A stretch of DNA of 64,000 bases from assembly GCF_030272615.1 (NCBI RefSeq), contig NC_081409.1, forward strand, positions 874,316,594-874,380,593. Reading direction: 5' to 3'. The notes under the pieces are model-generated. The model ran no database searches. It was given only the letters and a program-made list of their open reading frames with translations, and had not been told where the DNA came from. Positions within the stretch are counted from its first letter, which is position 1, and every line of letters begins with the position of its first letter. The DNA comes from Cryptomeria japonica. Taxonomy: Eukaryota > Streptophyta > Pinopsida > Cupressales > Cupressaceae. Below are positions 34,020 through 45,238 of the stretch, in pieces. The translations under genes and the position numbers were made by a program.

Positions 34020-34200
34020 ATCTCCCCCTTTGGCATTGATGGCAACACTCATGAGAAAAATCAAAACTGATATCCAAAATTTGAAGTCCAAAAACTGAGA
34101 GTGCTCCCCCTGAGCAAGTGATCTCCTTCTATATATTTTTCTCATTACACCACTCCCCCTTTGACATCAATGACAAAGGATGTCAAAAGTATCAAAAATT
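34020..34200 (-). promoter_or_regulatory. NP2 3' UTR: hairpin, duplicated purine motif, PPT
   Basis: The PPT reads GCCAAAGGGGGAGATTG on the minus strand next to the LTR (34020-34036). A hairpin TGCTC-CCCCT-GAGCA lies at 34102-34116. A second motif TTGATGTCAAAGGGGGAG lies at about 34155-34172. Order and sequence parallel the copia elements. Confidence 0.75.
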
Positions 34201-37200
34201 AAAATTTACCTATAAACCTGTAGCCTGTTATGTACAATCTAAAAAATGTCTACCAAAACCAAGTTAAGACCTTGCAAAAACTTTGTACTATCAGAAATTA
34301 CAGTCTTTGTTTGCTGGATCATCCTAGTGAGATAATTCATCTATTGCTCCAGTGATCTTTCTCCTTGAATAGTTGCCTTAGATACCTCATTTTGGTGTGT
34401 TAACAAATTATCCAATCTAGGACCAAGTTTTTTCTTTAACTCCCAGGTTTTCATCTTCAACCTTGCTTTCTCACTTTCTAATTTCTCAATCTTCTCTTCA
34501 TAAATAGCCATCTCTTGATCCAAAATTGATGTGAGTTCTGAAGAACCAATCATATTGTCAGCAATGTCATCAATCTATTTGTGTGTTTTCCTTATTTTCT
34601 CATCAATATCTTCTGTTAGATGGTGGGGTTTGCATGCTTCCCCATACAATTCCTTGTATTCCAGAATGGTAGAATTCAATGCCTGTAGCAATGAAGCAAT
34701 GTGTTGTGTACAATCCTTTATTTTTTTGTCAAAGAATTCATCCTTCTCCTTATTAACTCTTTTCTAAATGGTCTCCTCATTTATCTTATCTACAATTTGA
34801 ATGTTAGAAGAAATGAATTTGGACAATGTGTCCAATTTACCTATAGACCCAACAATGTGATCAACCTTGCACGCCAATGCAATCATCTACAAAATTGGTA
34901 AAGAATCATCAATAGCCTTAAATGATAATGCATTGTATTCTATTATCTTCTTAATGGAATCTAATAATACATCAGTGACATTTGTCGGTCTGTAATCCAT
35001 AGTAGAAGTACTAGGAGGAGTGCTAGGTTCTACAATAATTTTCTTTTCTTCTCCAGATACCTATTTAGTTACCTTAACCTCTTCTTTATCTTCCTTATTT
35101 TCACTCTTATTCTTATTCTTATTCTCTACCAGTTTTGATTGTGTCTGTTCTTGTTCCTTTTCTACATCTACTGATATCTCAATATTTTGCTGAGTGTCAA
35201 CAGTCTTGACCGGTGATTCAGGTTTCTCAACATTTTCAGATTTTGTCTCCTCTACAATTTCTTTTTCCAATACAATATTGATGTCTTGAGTGTCAACATT
35301 CATTGTTAATAGAATGTTTGACTCGGGATCAATATCATCTTCTTTCACTTCCTCTGATATCTTTGTAGGCTCATTCTGCATTTCTACCAGTGCCTCTGCT
35401 ACTACTGGTGGGGTGTCTTGTGCTAGTGGTGGTAAGTTTTCCTTAAGTGTGATGTCAGGTACACTGCCAACCTTACTCTTACCCTTATCTATTTTTTGAT
35501 ATACTTTAGTAAATGATTTATCAACTTTATGTCTATCTTTCTCTTCTCTTTTCTCTTTCTCAACAAAGAATATATCCCACTTATCTGTTGTTTCATCTGA
35601 AATCTCTTTTACTCTACCGACCATAAGACTAACTTGTCGGTGACCACTCACAAAAATAGTCATGTTATCTTTAGATATTAAATCATCTATTTCTTTCTTA
35701 TAATTAACAGGATGAACTGCTAACAGAGCCTCAACCTTCATTTTCTTATCTAATTCCATAACGGACATTCTCTTTGCTTCAAGTCTCAAGTATAGATCAT
35801 TAGGAAGAACATCTATAACCTCAATAAGAACCTTCTTATATATATCTACTTACAAAATAATGCTCTCCTCAATGGTATCCTTATCATAATCAATAAAATA
35901 ATGATAGAACTTACTAACATTATCGAGATTTCCTTCCTCAGTTATTTCATTTATTAGTTTTGTTGGTGAAAGAGTATCGGATACCTTTTGTTCCAGTTGC
36001 TTCTTTGGTGTGACTTTCTTCTTCTGACCACTAGGCTCTCTCATAGCCTATTGTTTGTTTCTAAGTGTTCTTGATTTCTTCGGTGATGGAGCAGGTGCCG
36101 ATGAGGGTTTCTTTTGTTTCTGTCTACCCTTTTGAATTCAGTAGCCTTATCACTATCAGAATTGGATGATGTAGCCACAGGAGAAATATGTGCTATTGGT
36201 TGTTGTTCTGATTTTCTTTTTTGTTCAACAACACCTTTTATCGGATAAAGTCTCAACAATCCCTTTTTAACAACTTCAACAAACTTTGAAGCATCTTTTA
36301 TTACTTTGTCTCTTTTCTTCCTCTGCTTCTGCATTTCAACACCACTCTCTATAGTTTCAACATTACCAAAGATCTTTTATGTCAGTTCTGGTGGAGCATC
36401 TAGGAGTATCTTGGCATAAGATTCCAAGATGTGTGAGTCCACTTCATAACCCATCTTTGTTATCTAGACATTTCTATGTCTAAATGCCTCCATCCATACT
36501 TCATCTCTTTTAATAATAAAGCATATCTGTTTGTCATATTTATCAACAATGCTTTGAGGGATCCTTTCCCTTTGTCTCATTTTTAGTTGAAAATATTTGA
36601 AGTATTCTTTTACCTATTTGTCACCATCAGAACCTATGTTAGTAATTGCCTCCTTAATCTATTTTCCAACAAAAATATCATAGGCAAAGTCCTTGTGTCC
36701 AATACCAGGAATCTCCTTTGAGAAATATAGCATTAAGCATACAATCAAATTCCCAAACTTGAATGTTCCCTTCTTATCACCTTTAATTTTATCCAAATTT
36801 TCTAACACTTTATCTTTTAGCCATTCACAAATGTCAATTTTAGTATTATTCATAATCATCTCATAGGCACTATGAATGCATAAACTTGAAACAAAATTTA
36901 GCCTATTAGTATGAGCAACTTTGTATCCAATAACCATACTTGCATATTTAACATTGTTATCAATTATATCACTAACCCTAAGTGATCTGTTATCTGATGT
37001 TACATCGGTTAAGTTCATAACTTCTTTGTTTGGAATTTTTTTTTCTTCTCAGGCCTAGTGCCGGTATAAGGTAAAATAGTAAGATCCTTAATTGCTTCCT
37101 TAGTGATTTTGAAAACTGAATTTAACCACAAAAATTCACTGTGAACTCTACTAAGAACATAATGGGCGGTCTCATTTGAAAATTCAGGCATGTGAAGGAT

Positions 37201-37503
37201 GTTAATGAACTCTAAATATTCAACAACCTTGTGTTCTAGTTTAACTATACCTTGTTTGTCAGTGATAACATTCATGAACATGTTCTTTAAATCCTCGGAC
37301 CCTAAATCTTCAATGTTACAATGAATGTATGCCCTAGGGTCTTCAGCAAATGTGACTCCCTTCAAAAATTTTGAAAATGCACCAATGGATTCATCCAGAT
37401 TTTCTATCTTAAGGATGATCTTAAAGACTAGTATAGGACACTTGATATTTTCCACAATAGTAGGGTTTGTAATGAATTCAGTAACGAAGGATGAAGAATC
37501 CAT
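34201..37503 (-). pseudogene. NP2 ORF2: large protein of unknown function
   Basis: The minus-strand ATG at 37503 opens the ORF. Blocks shared with NP1 are DPRAYIHCNIEDL; YVLSRVHSEFLWL (about 37126-37168); GTFKFGNLIVCLMLYFSKEI (36715-36775); RERIPQSIVDKYDKQICFII and MGYEVDS..LESYAK (36395-36580); and GNLDNVSKFYHYF with VLPNDLYLRLEAKR (35780-35945). The middle is acidic and lysine-rich (VEKEKREEKDRHKVDKSF; KNKNKSENKEDKEEVK). The C-terminus, including 34341-34553, is coiled coil (YEEKIEKLESEKARLKMK). Two frame changes are seen, one at the nine-T run 37036-37044 and one near 36050-36140, plus a few stops. No enzymatic motif is visible. Conservation of several blocks between diverged copies suggests it was once selected for function. 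Confidence 0.8.
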
Positions 37504-37853
37504 TTCATAAGATAAATACCTTTTACTGTTGAATGCCCATGAAAACCTTGGATGCCCTGAAAAACCTTTGTTGCTTTGCTTCTTGAATGTTGATGCTCAA
37601 CTTCTATGCTCTTCAAATGCCTGAATGCTTTGGTAAGTCAAAATGAGAAATTCAAGTGCTCTATAACCAAAAAGTTAACTTACATCCGCATTAAATGCTT
37701 CATCAGTTAAGTGAATACTCAACATATGTGTTGGTAAAGAAGAATTACAACTTCTTACCACCAAGGGTAAATGCATGATCTTCAATTAGTTGGCTTACCC
37801 CTAAGGATTATTCCTTAGTTAGATGAAGAATCTCTTGTTGGTGCAGGATTACT
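37504..37853 (-). other. NP2 spacer between ORF1 and ORF2
   Basis: Non-coding. Same place and size class as the NP1 spacer. Nothing specific is recognised. Confidence 0.5.
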
Positions 37854-38930
37854 CTATTTTGCCGGTGCAGAGACAGATTCAATGTTCCTCTGATCTCTCT
37901 TCCTAATCCATTGTTTAGTGAATTCTTTTTTGATTTCATTCACCTTTTCCTTGCCTTTGTCATTAGATCCTTTGTTGTTTATTGGTACAATCTTACTTCT
38001 GTAGAATCTTGCAATATGCCCAATCTTGTTGCATGCATAACAGGTTACATTATTTCTTTGAATATCTTTTCCATAACCTTGATCGATTTGAGTTCTACAT
38101 TGATTAGATAGATGTCCAAATCTACCACAAATGTAGCATTTCACATTCATTCTACAATTGTCTAAGTTATGACCAATTTTATTGAGTTTGGAACATTGAC
38201 CAATGGGTAAGTTTGTATTCTGATTATTCCTAAGTCTGCACTGATTTTCTCTATGACCAAATTTGTTGCAATTATAACATTTGCCATTGAATTTATAAGC
38301 ATTAGGTTGCCTTACTAGTTTGTTGTGATCATGATTGTTTGCAGTTCAAGAACTTTCTCTATGTTCAAATCCAAGTCCAACTGTTTCTCCATCAAGTTTT
38401 TGACTTTTCAGCATATCATCAAGCTTGTCTGAACTCTTCTTGAATTTGTCTTTGTATTCATTTGTAGCAATCAACTCACTTTCCAGAGTGCTAACTCGTC
38501 TCATAAGTTCCTCTTTGTCATGTTGCATGTGAATCAAATCTGTTTTAAGCATATCATTTTCATAACTAAACCTTAGAGATTCATTTGATCTTTCATTAAG
38601 TCTTCTGGCCAAATCTTCCTCATTCCTCTTTCTATCTTCAATATCCTTACATAGTCTCGTGGTTAAATCTTGTATCTCATTTCTCATGTTACTATTCTCT
38701 TGTCTTAGTTTCTCTGCAATGTCTTTGAGAGTTTCCTTTTCTTCATCATCTTGGTTTTGCAGTTGCACATGTAATTCTTTTCTCTTATTCTTTGCTATAA
38801 CCAAGTTATCTTGAAGTGTTTTGATGAATTCTCGAGCAAATATGAGTTCATCTTCCAGTTTGATATTCTTCAATTTTTCTGCATCAAAATCTTCAAGAGC
38901 TCCTTCCAGCTGTTGTCTCAAGCTTTCCAT
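37854..38930 (-). pseudogene. NP2 ORF1: coiled coil plus four tandem zinc knuckles
   Basis: The ATG at 38930 lies about 58 bases after the primer site and opens MESLRQQLEGALEDFDAEKL. Residues 1-190 are almost all coiled coil. One in-frame TGA (38343-38345) precedes the C-terminal part. That part has CCHC-type repeats CYNCNKFGHRENQC, CSKLNKIGHNLDNC (second Cys lost), CYICGRFGHLSNQC and CYACNKIGHIARFY (last Cys lost). A basic tail with GKEKVNEIKKEFTKQW ends the protein. Total about 358 codons in one frame. The knuckles imply nucleic-acid binding as in nucleocapsid. The coiled coil may replace the capsid assembly domain; that is inference. Confidence 0.85.
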
Positions 38931-38987
38931 TGGTACTAGTTTCAGAATCTTCCTCGAGCTATTAGGCTTCTACAAATAGAGGACGAG

Positions 38988-38999
38988 GCTCTAATGCCA
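38988..38999 (-). promoter_or_regulatory. NP2 primer-binding site
   Basis: The minus strand reads TGGCATTAGAGC, two mismatches from the initiator-Met site, two bases after the 5' LTR. Confidence 0.82.
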
Positions 39000-39001
39000 A
39001 T

Positions 39002-39872
39002 TGTTAGATACTTGGTTAGTCCCAAAGACACTAAGAGGGGGGTGAATCAGTGTCTAACCGGTGGATGAAAGATTCAAACTTATTTGCAACTTTACAACCC
39101 AAACTAATATGTCGGTAAGCAAATAATAATGCAGTAAAGAGAAACAAAAGAATGAGCATCAATGCACACCATAACACAGATATTTTTGGTGAGGAAACTG
39201 AGTAAGGGAAAAACCTCGATGGGATTTGTGACCCACAATATTTACTCACTGGCCAATATAATAAATATTACTTAGTACAATAGGGGCCTACACATGTAGG
39301 AAGGCCAACTACCTAGAGCTCACTGCTCAACAACAAAAATGGAGTCTCACTGATTACACAATTGGATGGTTAAATCCAATAACAATGTATTGATCAAAAT
39401 AGCATCTGCAATGCTGGATTCAGTACCATTTTAAGTTTTGTCTGATACCTTTGCCAAAACCTTGCTTCGCTCTGCTCTGCTTCTTATTAACTCTCAAGAT
39501 AAATACATCAAAGTGCATATACAATTATCTAGTATCATACATACATTTCATTACCTACTTTGCATATATTTACTCACAAAATGACCTACAAGATCTTATA
39601 CATATATGTCTTTACAATACATCATGTTGGCTATATAAATATAATATTACATTACTATACATTTTGCATAAACAATATTATTTCCAAGTTGGCTTGGACT
39701 GCCAGTATAATCTGGTGCTAGTGTAACTGGATGCCAGTGTGAATAAAACTTGTAGTGATTGTCGGTGTTGGTAGGTGAAGTCTATTGCGGATAGAACCTT
39801 TGAACCCTGTTACCAGTTGGTTGCCATCAATGACAACATCAACCATTCTCATCTGAGTGTATAATGCCAATA
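39002..39872 (-). repeat. NP2 5' LTR
   Basis: An 871-bp LTR, partner of 33130-34019. The outer end reads ATAATGCCAATA, with a C to T change in the terminal CA. It abuts TSD GTCTC. Confidence 0.93.
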
Positions 39873-39877
39873 GTCTC

Positions 39878-40418
39878 TAAAGTTTTGATGATGTTCTCAC
39901 ATCCATTATTGAGTCTTCAATTTTGGAATTTACTGAATCTATGGGGTAGGCATTTGCAGACTAACAGTTGGTGACCCTACCTTCAATAAAAATCATGGCT
40001 GAAGATCCACCTAGTGTGAGTACCATTATTGCCAATAATGCACCATTCACAGTTGCAAACATAGTTGTTTCCAAAGAGGCATCAACAACAGCTACTACTA
40101 CTCCATCAATAGAAACACCATTGGTTACCACAACCTTGATACTGACAGTTCCATCTACGATTGCTACACCTTCAAGTCGGAATATCTCTCAGATACTGGC
40201 TTCCATTTAGAAGGAGGCCACAACTCCATCTACTAAAACATAATTACCATCGTGGATAGATATAGAAGCACCTAAAAGGAAGAAATAGGTAATTTCACCA
40301 GATAAATTTGATTTTGAACAATTGGCTCCTCCCAAATCCAAAGGCGCTAAAAAGCCAAAGACTATTTCTTGAGTGCTGGTAGATCCTGCTACCAAAAGGA
40401 AACATGTTGAGGTTATGG
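39878..40418 (+). pseudogene. E ORF, middle part between NP2 and Copia-C
   Basis: Continues the frame of the acidic segment left of NP2: SFDDVLTSIIESSILEFTES, then a Thr/Ser/Pro-rich stretch (STTATTTPSIETPLVTTTL) and a basic patch ending KKPKTIS and ATKRKHVEVM. A few TAG stops are present. It looks like a disordered linker. Copia-C cuts it at 40419 and the same frame resumes at 56819. Confidence 0.55.
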
Positions 40419-41649
40419 TGTTAGCAATTTTGAGGAATTGATTATGTGTTGAAATGATGTTTTGTCATTGATGTCAACACTAGATGTTTTGTTATCTACC
40501 AGCTTTCGATAGAGTGGTTGGATTATGTTAATTGATCTGGAGACCATCTCTAGTATTCTCTGATTTGGTCTAGCTTGTGGTATTGGCTTGGATTGGTTAT
40601 TCATATGTTTCTAATGTGTATCACATTTAGTGGGTTCAAAATTTGATTATCTAGATGCTATCATTTGTTCTAGTAAGCCTTTTGGTCATCAGTAAGGGTT
40701 TTACTGGCAATAGTTTGATGAAGAAATTTTGATGAATTTGATAAGTAGTGCTCACGCGACTTCTAGAAGGTTATTAGGATGCTGATGGTTATCTTGATCA
40801 TGTTCCATATGATTGGTGGTGTTTACATTTAAGACCAAACCTATTCTATCTTAATCTTATTCTACTAGGTTATGGACTAGTTTGTGTAACGTGTTGGTTG
40901 ATGTTCCCGATGCATCACCAGTTGGATTTATTGTTTCAATTATGTTGGTTCGGTCTTAGGATGACTTGATTTATCATTGGTTTGTGGGATTATGTAATGG
41001 ATCTATTGTATTATCTTCTAGGTGGCCGACCTAATTGTTTAGGTCCCAGGTTGGTATAAATATGATGTAAGGTATTTTTGTAGGTTGTGGTCTTATGGGA
41101 TATAGGATTATCTATGTGCGAATAATGTTGTAATCATATGCAGAGGTTTTGGTCGATCATAGGTGATCTAATTGGGTTTGTGAAAGAGGTTTAAGACCTT
41201 TGGTATTGAGCTTAATGAGAACTGTACTCAGGCATAGGAGATGTTATTCTTGTGGTTCATTCTTATTTCTGGATTGTAGTCTGGATTTCTTTGTAGTCAG
41301 TGAGGCTCCTTTTGTGATGAGTAGTGTGCTCTAGGTAGCGTGCCTTCTTACATGTCCAGGTCCCTCTTGTTGTAATCACATACTTGCTACAAAAGTATTA
41401 TCTGACTGTGGGTAGGCCTCCCAGCGTTGTTTTTCCCTTTATTGGATTTCCATGTACAAATCTTGGTGTTATGTGTTATGGATGGTTGGTTAATTATTCT
41501 GTAATTTATGTTTATGCTTAACTGTTACATCTGCTATTCTGATATTTAGTTTATGCATTTTGGGAGAAGGTTTTTTAAGCTTAAAGTATTATAATATGTT
41601 GACATCTAATTCAGCCCCCCCTCTCAGTTGTCCACCGATTATCCTAACA
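40419..41649 (+). repeat. Copia-C 5' LTR
   Basis: A 1.23-kb LTR, TGTTAGCAATTTTGAGG to GATTATCCTAACA. A primer-like TGGTATTAGAGC follows at 41652-41663, one mismatch from the initiator-Met site. Confidence 0.93.
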
Positions 41650-41706
41650 ATTGGTATTAGAGCTTGGTCCTCTTTTGCAGAAGCTTAACCACTTGAGGAA
41701 GATCTT

Positions 41707-42850
41707 ATGCCAACTAATAATTCATCTACATCTATTTTCTAGAGGGAAACCCCTAAGCTTGACTCGAGAAATTATAGAGTATGAAAGATTCAAATGGAGA
41801 CTCATTTGAGATGTATTGGGAAAGAAATTTGGGAGATCACAAAGAAAGGCTATACTCCTCATAATCTGGTATCTAGCAATCCACCTCTGGCAAGCCTGGA
41901 TAAGGACATTGAAAATAATTATAGAGATAGAGAAGAACTCTTGAGCACACTATCTCATCAGAAAATTATGAGATTAAATGACCAATCTAATGAGAAGGCT
42001 ATATGGGATAAGTTGGAAGCTTTGAAAGAAGGTGACCCTATTGTTAAAATGGCTAAACTTTATGGTTACCGGGTAAGGTATGAGAACTTGAAGATGGAAG
42101 AAGATGAAATGATTACTGCTTTCATGGAAAGAGTTAATGAAATTGTTATGAGAATTTAGTGTTGTGGAAGATCTCTGAGCAAAGATGAGATTGTTTCTAA
42201 AGTTTTGAGAGCTTTTCCATCAGCTTACAAGATAAAGGCTACTATAATTAATGAGCTGAGAACAATGGCTAACACTTCTATTAACTAGGATACTTTGGTT
42301 TGAAAATTGTCTACTTTGGAGGTTGATTAATTTGGTCCTCAAGGAGCTGCAAAGACTGAATCTTCTTTTCATCCACATACATCATCAACCGACAAGAGTG
42401 ATTGGAAAGATTTATATGCAAAGGAACTGGATGAAATGAAGAAAGTAGATGAAGAGTTTGAGCAACTGGAAGCCCTATTTGCTAGAAAATTACCTAAAGG
42501 TCCTACTGGAAGTAAGTATGTAGGAAAATCACCTTTCAAATGTTTTGTATGTAATAAGATAGGTCATTTTGCATCTAGATGTCCTAAGAGGAATTCAAGA
42601 TTTGAAAAGAGAGCTAGAATATCTTTTAGGCCTAACTATGATTATCAGAACAATCATAAGTACTGGAGAATCAAAGATAAATCATGTGACTATGTGGATG
42701 AGGAAGGTATAACTAATTTTGATGATGAATTGACACAAGATTCGGCTAGTGGATCCGGTAGTGGTAAGGTTTGGGTTTTTTGGCTATTAAGGAAGATGCT
42801 CTGGTACTTGTTATTCAAAATGAGGAAAAGACCCTTGCTTCAAAATTGAA
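41707..42850 (+). pseudogene. Copia-C gag
   Basis: The ATG at 41707 is followed by a stop after about ten codons, then an open run at 41794-42159 (METHLRCIGKEIWEITKKGY) and 42436-42849. The zinc knuckle CFVCNKIGHFASRC is intact near 42541-42582. It is the same gag type as Copia-D (KMETHLNCIGRDIWDV there). An intervening segment has three stops near 42157, 42287 and 42301. Confidence 0.9.
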
Positions 42851-43130
42851 GACAAGGATGAATGGGTGATAGCCAGTGGTTGTTCACATCATATGACTAG
42901 AGATAAAAGGAATTTTTTATCTTTGCAAGAATTTGATGGTGGACTAGTTAGATTTGGAGATGAGAAAGCATGTATGATCAGAGGAAGATGAACTATATCA
43001 TTAGATGGTAAGCATAATATTGATAATGTTTATTATGTTGAAGGTTTAAGGCATAATATTTTGAGTGTAGGAGAGTTGTTGCATAAGGGATTTAGAGATT
43101 GTGATAGGTACATTGTCTAAAGGTAACATC
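42851..43130 (+). pseudogene. Copia-C protease, active-site Asp lost
   Basis: Reads DEWVIASGCSHHM where related elements have DEWIIDSGCSHHM, so the catalytic Asp is Ala. RFGDEKACMIRG and DNVYYVEGLRHNILSVGELL follow. The solo LTR at 43131 interrupts the end of this domain. Confidence 0.85.
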
Positions 43131-44377
43131 TGATGAACTTATAAGGCACTACAAGGGGGGGTGAACCAGTGATAGAAAAAATAATAGAAATCTGAATATC
43201 AATTTCACCAATTTAAAACTCAATAGATACGTAAGAAATAATACCAAGTAATAAATTACCACACAAACCACATGACACAAGAGTTTATATGTGGAAAACC
43301 TAAATGGGAAAAACCACGGTGGGAGTTAGTACCCACAAGATCCACTATCTGTAGTATAGAGTTCTGACCGATTAAGGTCTACAACACCCAGTTAGGGGCA
43401 TACCTTATTAAAAGTGTCGTAGTCCAGTTATGAGATATACAATAAGGCCTGTGAGGACCAGCCTTGTTAGGAGGTACCCAAGTTACTGGGATTTGCAAAC
43501 ACAAGCTAATATGTCACCTAGTAAGAGGATTAAATGATCAAAACTATTAGGATTTGACTGCACCCTATTAGGAGTGACCTTGTAAGAGGATTTTCTTGTT
43601 GTAATTGTTAGGGAGTCAACAAGTACAAATGATCTTAGTATAACACCTGTTTCTGATAAGATCCACTTCAAAATATTATAACATTACAAATACTTCATCT
43701 CTCAACTTCTCTAATCTTCGCACTATCAGAAATACACAATTCGCTCTTCACATATCACACTATCAAGCTCATGTATAAATATCTTTTCATACCTCATCAC
43801 ACAATTAAAATTATCATAAGGTTGACTTAGAACCTTATTACAATTTCCTAGGTTCAATGTATCTAGACAATCTTGCATTGCACGCTTTAGTTATGTCATT
43901 GTCCGACATAACAAATCCAATTATGTGTCATTTGACCAATCTGAGTGATTTTCATTACTACCAGTTAAGTCTCCATCAACTAATCTATTCTGACAAACAA
44001 ATCTCATTCACCTAATCGATTCAGCACATGTGGTCACAAACATATCTTCATCTAATAGTCTTCAATGTTGCTGCAAAACCACATCATCTCAATCTTCATG
44101 ATTTTCATGTACCAGTTGTCAGAATGTAACACTGTTTGTCATTTACCGGTTGAAGTCCTAATTACCGATTCTGATAAAAATTGTTTCTGCTTAACCTGTT
44201 AATTCTAACTGATTGAACTGTAGGACTTAGATGACTTAAAAAAACATAGTTGCAATCAATGACAACATACAAAATAGTCATCATACATTACTCTAACCAC
44301 TATGCACAATAGACATATACCGGTTGCATCAAGAAAACACACATTACTAGTATAGTACAAATGATCAAATGCCAACA
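43131..44377 (-). repeat. Solo LTR S1 in Copia-C, TSD ACATC
   Basis: 1247 bp, TGATGAACTTATAAGG to ATGCCAACA on the plus strand. Flanks ACATC at 43126-43130 and 44378-44382 match exactly. The minus-strand start TGTTGGCATTTGATC and the internal GGGAAAAACCACGGTGGG (about 43308-43325) set its orientation as minus. No internal region exists, so it is a solo LTR left by recombination between LTRs. Not the same family as any full element here. Confidence 0.92.
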
Positions 44378-44382
44378 ACATC

Positions 44383-45238
44383 TTTCATTTGAACTCCAGT
44401 GAGAAGACAAGTTTGATTGCACAAATTTATGAGATTTGGATATGGCATAAGAGGTTATGTCATGTGAATTTTGATTACATTGTAAAGATTAGTTTAACTA
44501 AGCCTGATAGAGATATACCTAAGATTGTGAAGCCCTACAATCTGATATGTAAGGAATGTCAATTGGGAAAGAAGGTCAGAACTTCTTTTAAGATTATTCA
44601 AGATAAATCTAATGATGTTCTTGATCTTATTCATACTGATTTATGTGGTCCTGCTAGAATATTGTATGCTAATCATTGATGACTATTCTAGAATGATGTG
44701 GGTTACCTTTTTGAAGGAAAAATATTAAGCTTTTGAAAAGTTTAAGATCTTTAAAGCTAAAGTTGAGACAGAGACAGGGTTGAAGATTAAATTCTTAAGG
44801 TCAGATCAGGGTGGTGAATTCACATCTGGTGAATTTAATAGTTATTTTTAGAAGCATGGGATAAGGAGACAGTTGTGTGCCCCCCGAACACCTCAACAAA
44901 ATGGTATTGTGGAAAGAAAGAACATAACTATCTTGCATGTAGCTAGAACTATGATGATGGAAGCTAATATGCTTTATATCTATTGGAGAGAAGTTGTGAG
45001 CATGATGGTATACGCATTCAATAGAGTTCATATCAAAGGAGGCACTGGTAAGATACCTTATGAGTTATAGTTTGGTCATACACATTCAATTAAGTATTTC
45101 AAAATATTTGGTAGTAAATGCTATATCAAAAGAGATGATTCCGTTGGAAAGTTTGATCCTAGATGTGATGAAGGGATATTTCTTGGTTATTCTAATGAAA
45201 GCAAAGCATATAGATGTTATAACAAGAGATTGCAAATA
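44383..45238 (+). pseudogene. Copia-C integrase
   Basis: Zinc region IWIWHKRLCHVNFDYIVK...CKECQLGKK, then HTDLCGPAR. A small deletion removes the expected RSLQGDRYFM part near 44660. LRSDQGGEFTSGEFN and CAPRTPQQNGIVERKN follow, so the core Asp and Glu residues remain. The end reads FDPRCDEGIFLGYSNESK near 45150-45200. Confidence 0.9.

Larger units (their letters stand above)
33130..39872 (-). mobile_element. NP2: complete pol-less LTR retrotransposon, TSD GTCTC
   Basis: A 6.74-kb minus-strand element with LTRs at 33130-34019 and 39002-39872. Perfect GTCTC duplications flank it at 33125-33129 and 39873-39877, inside the E ORF. Inside are a primer site, ORF1 (coiled coil and four zinc knuckles), a 350-bp spacer, ORF2 (about 1050 codons, unknown) and a 3' UTR with hairpin and PPT. 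I find no DSG protease, integrase D,D,E, RT or RNase H in any frame. Its signals match the copia elements around it, so it was probably mobilised in trans. Confidence 0.93.

Noticed and set aside
33130-39872. NP2 as a copia element with pol simply deleted
   Set aside because: ORF1 is not a copia gag and ORF2 fills the pol space with a conserved unrelated protein that NP1 also has.
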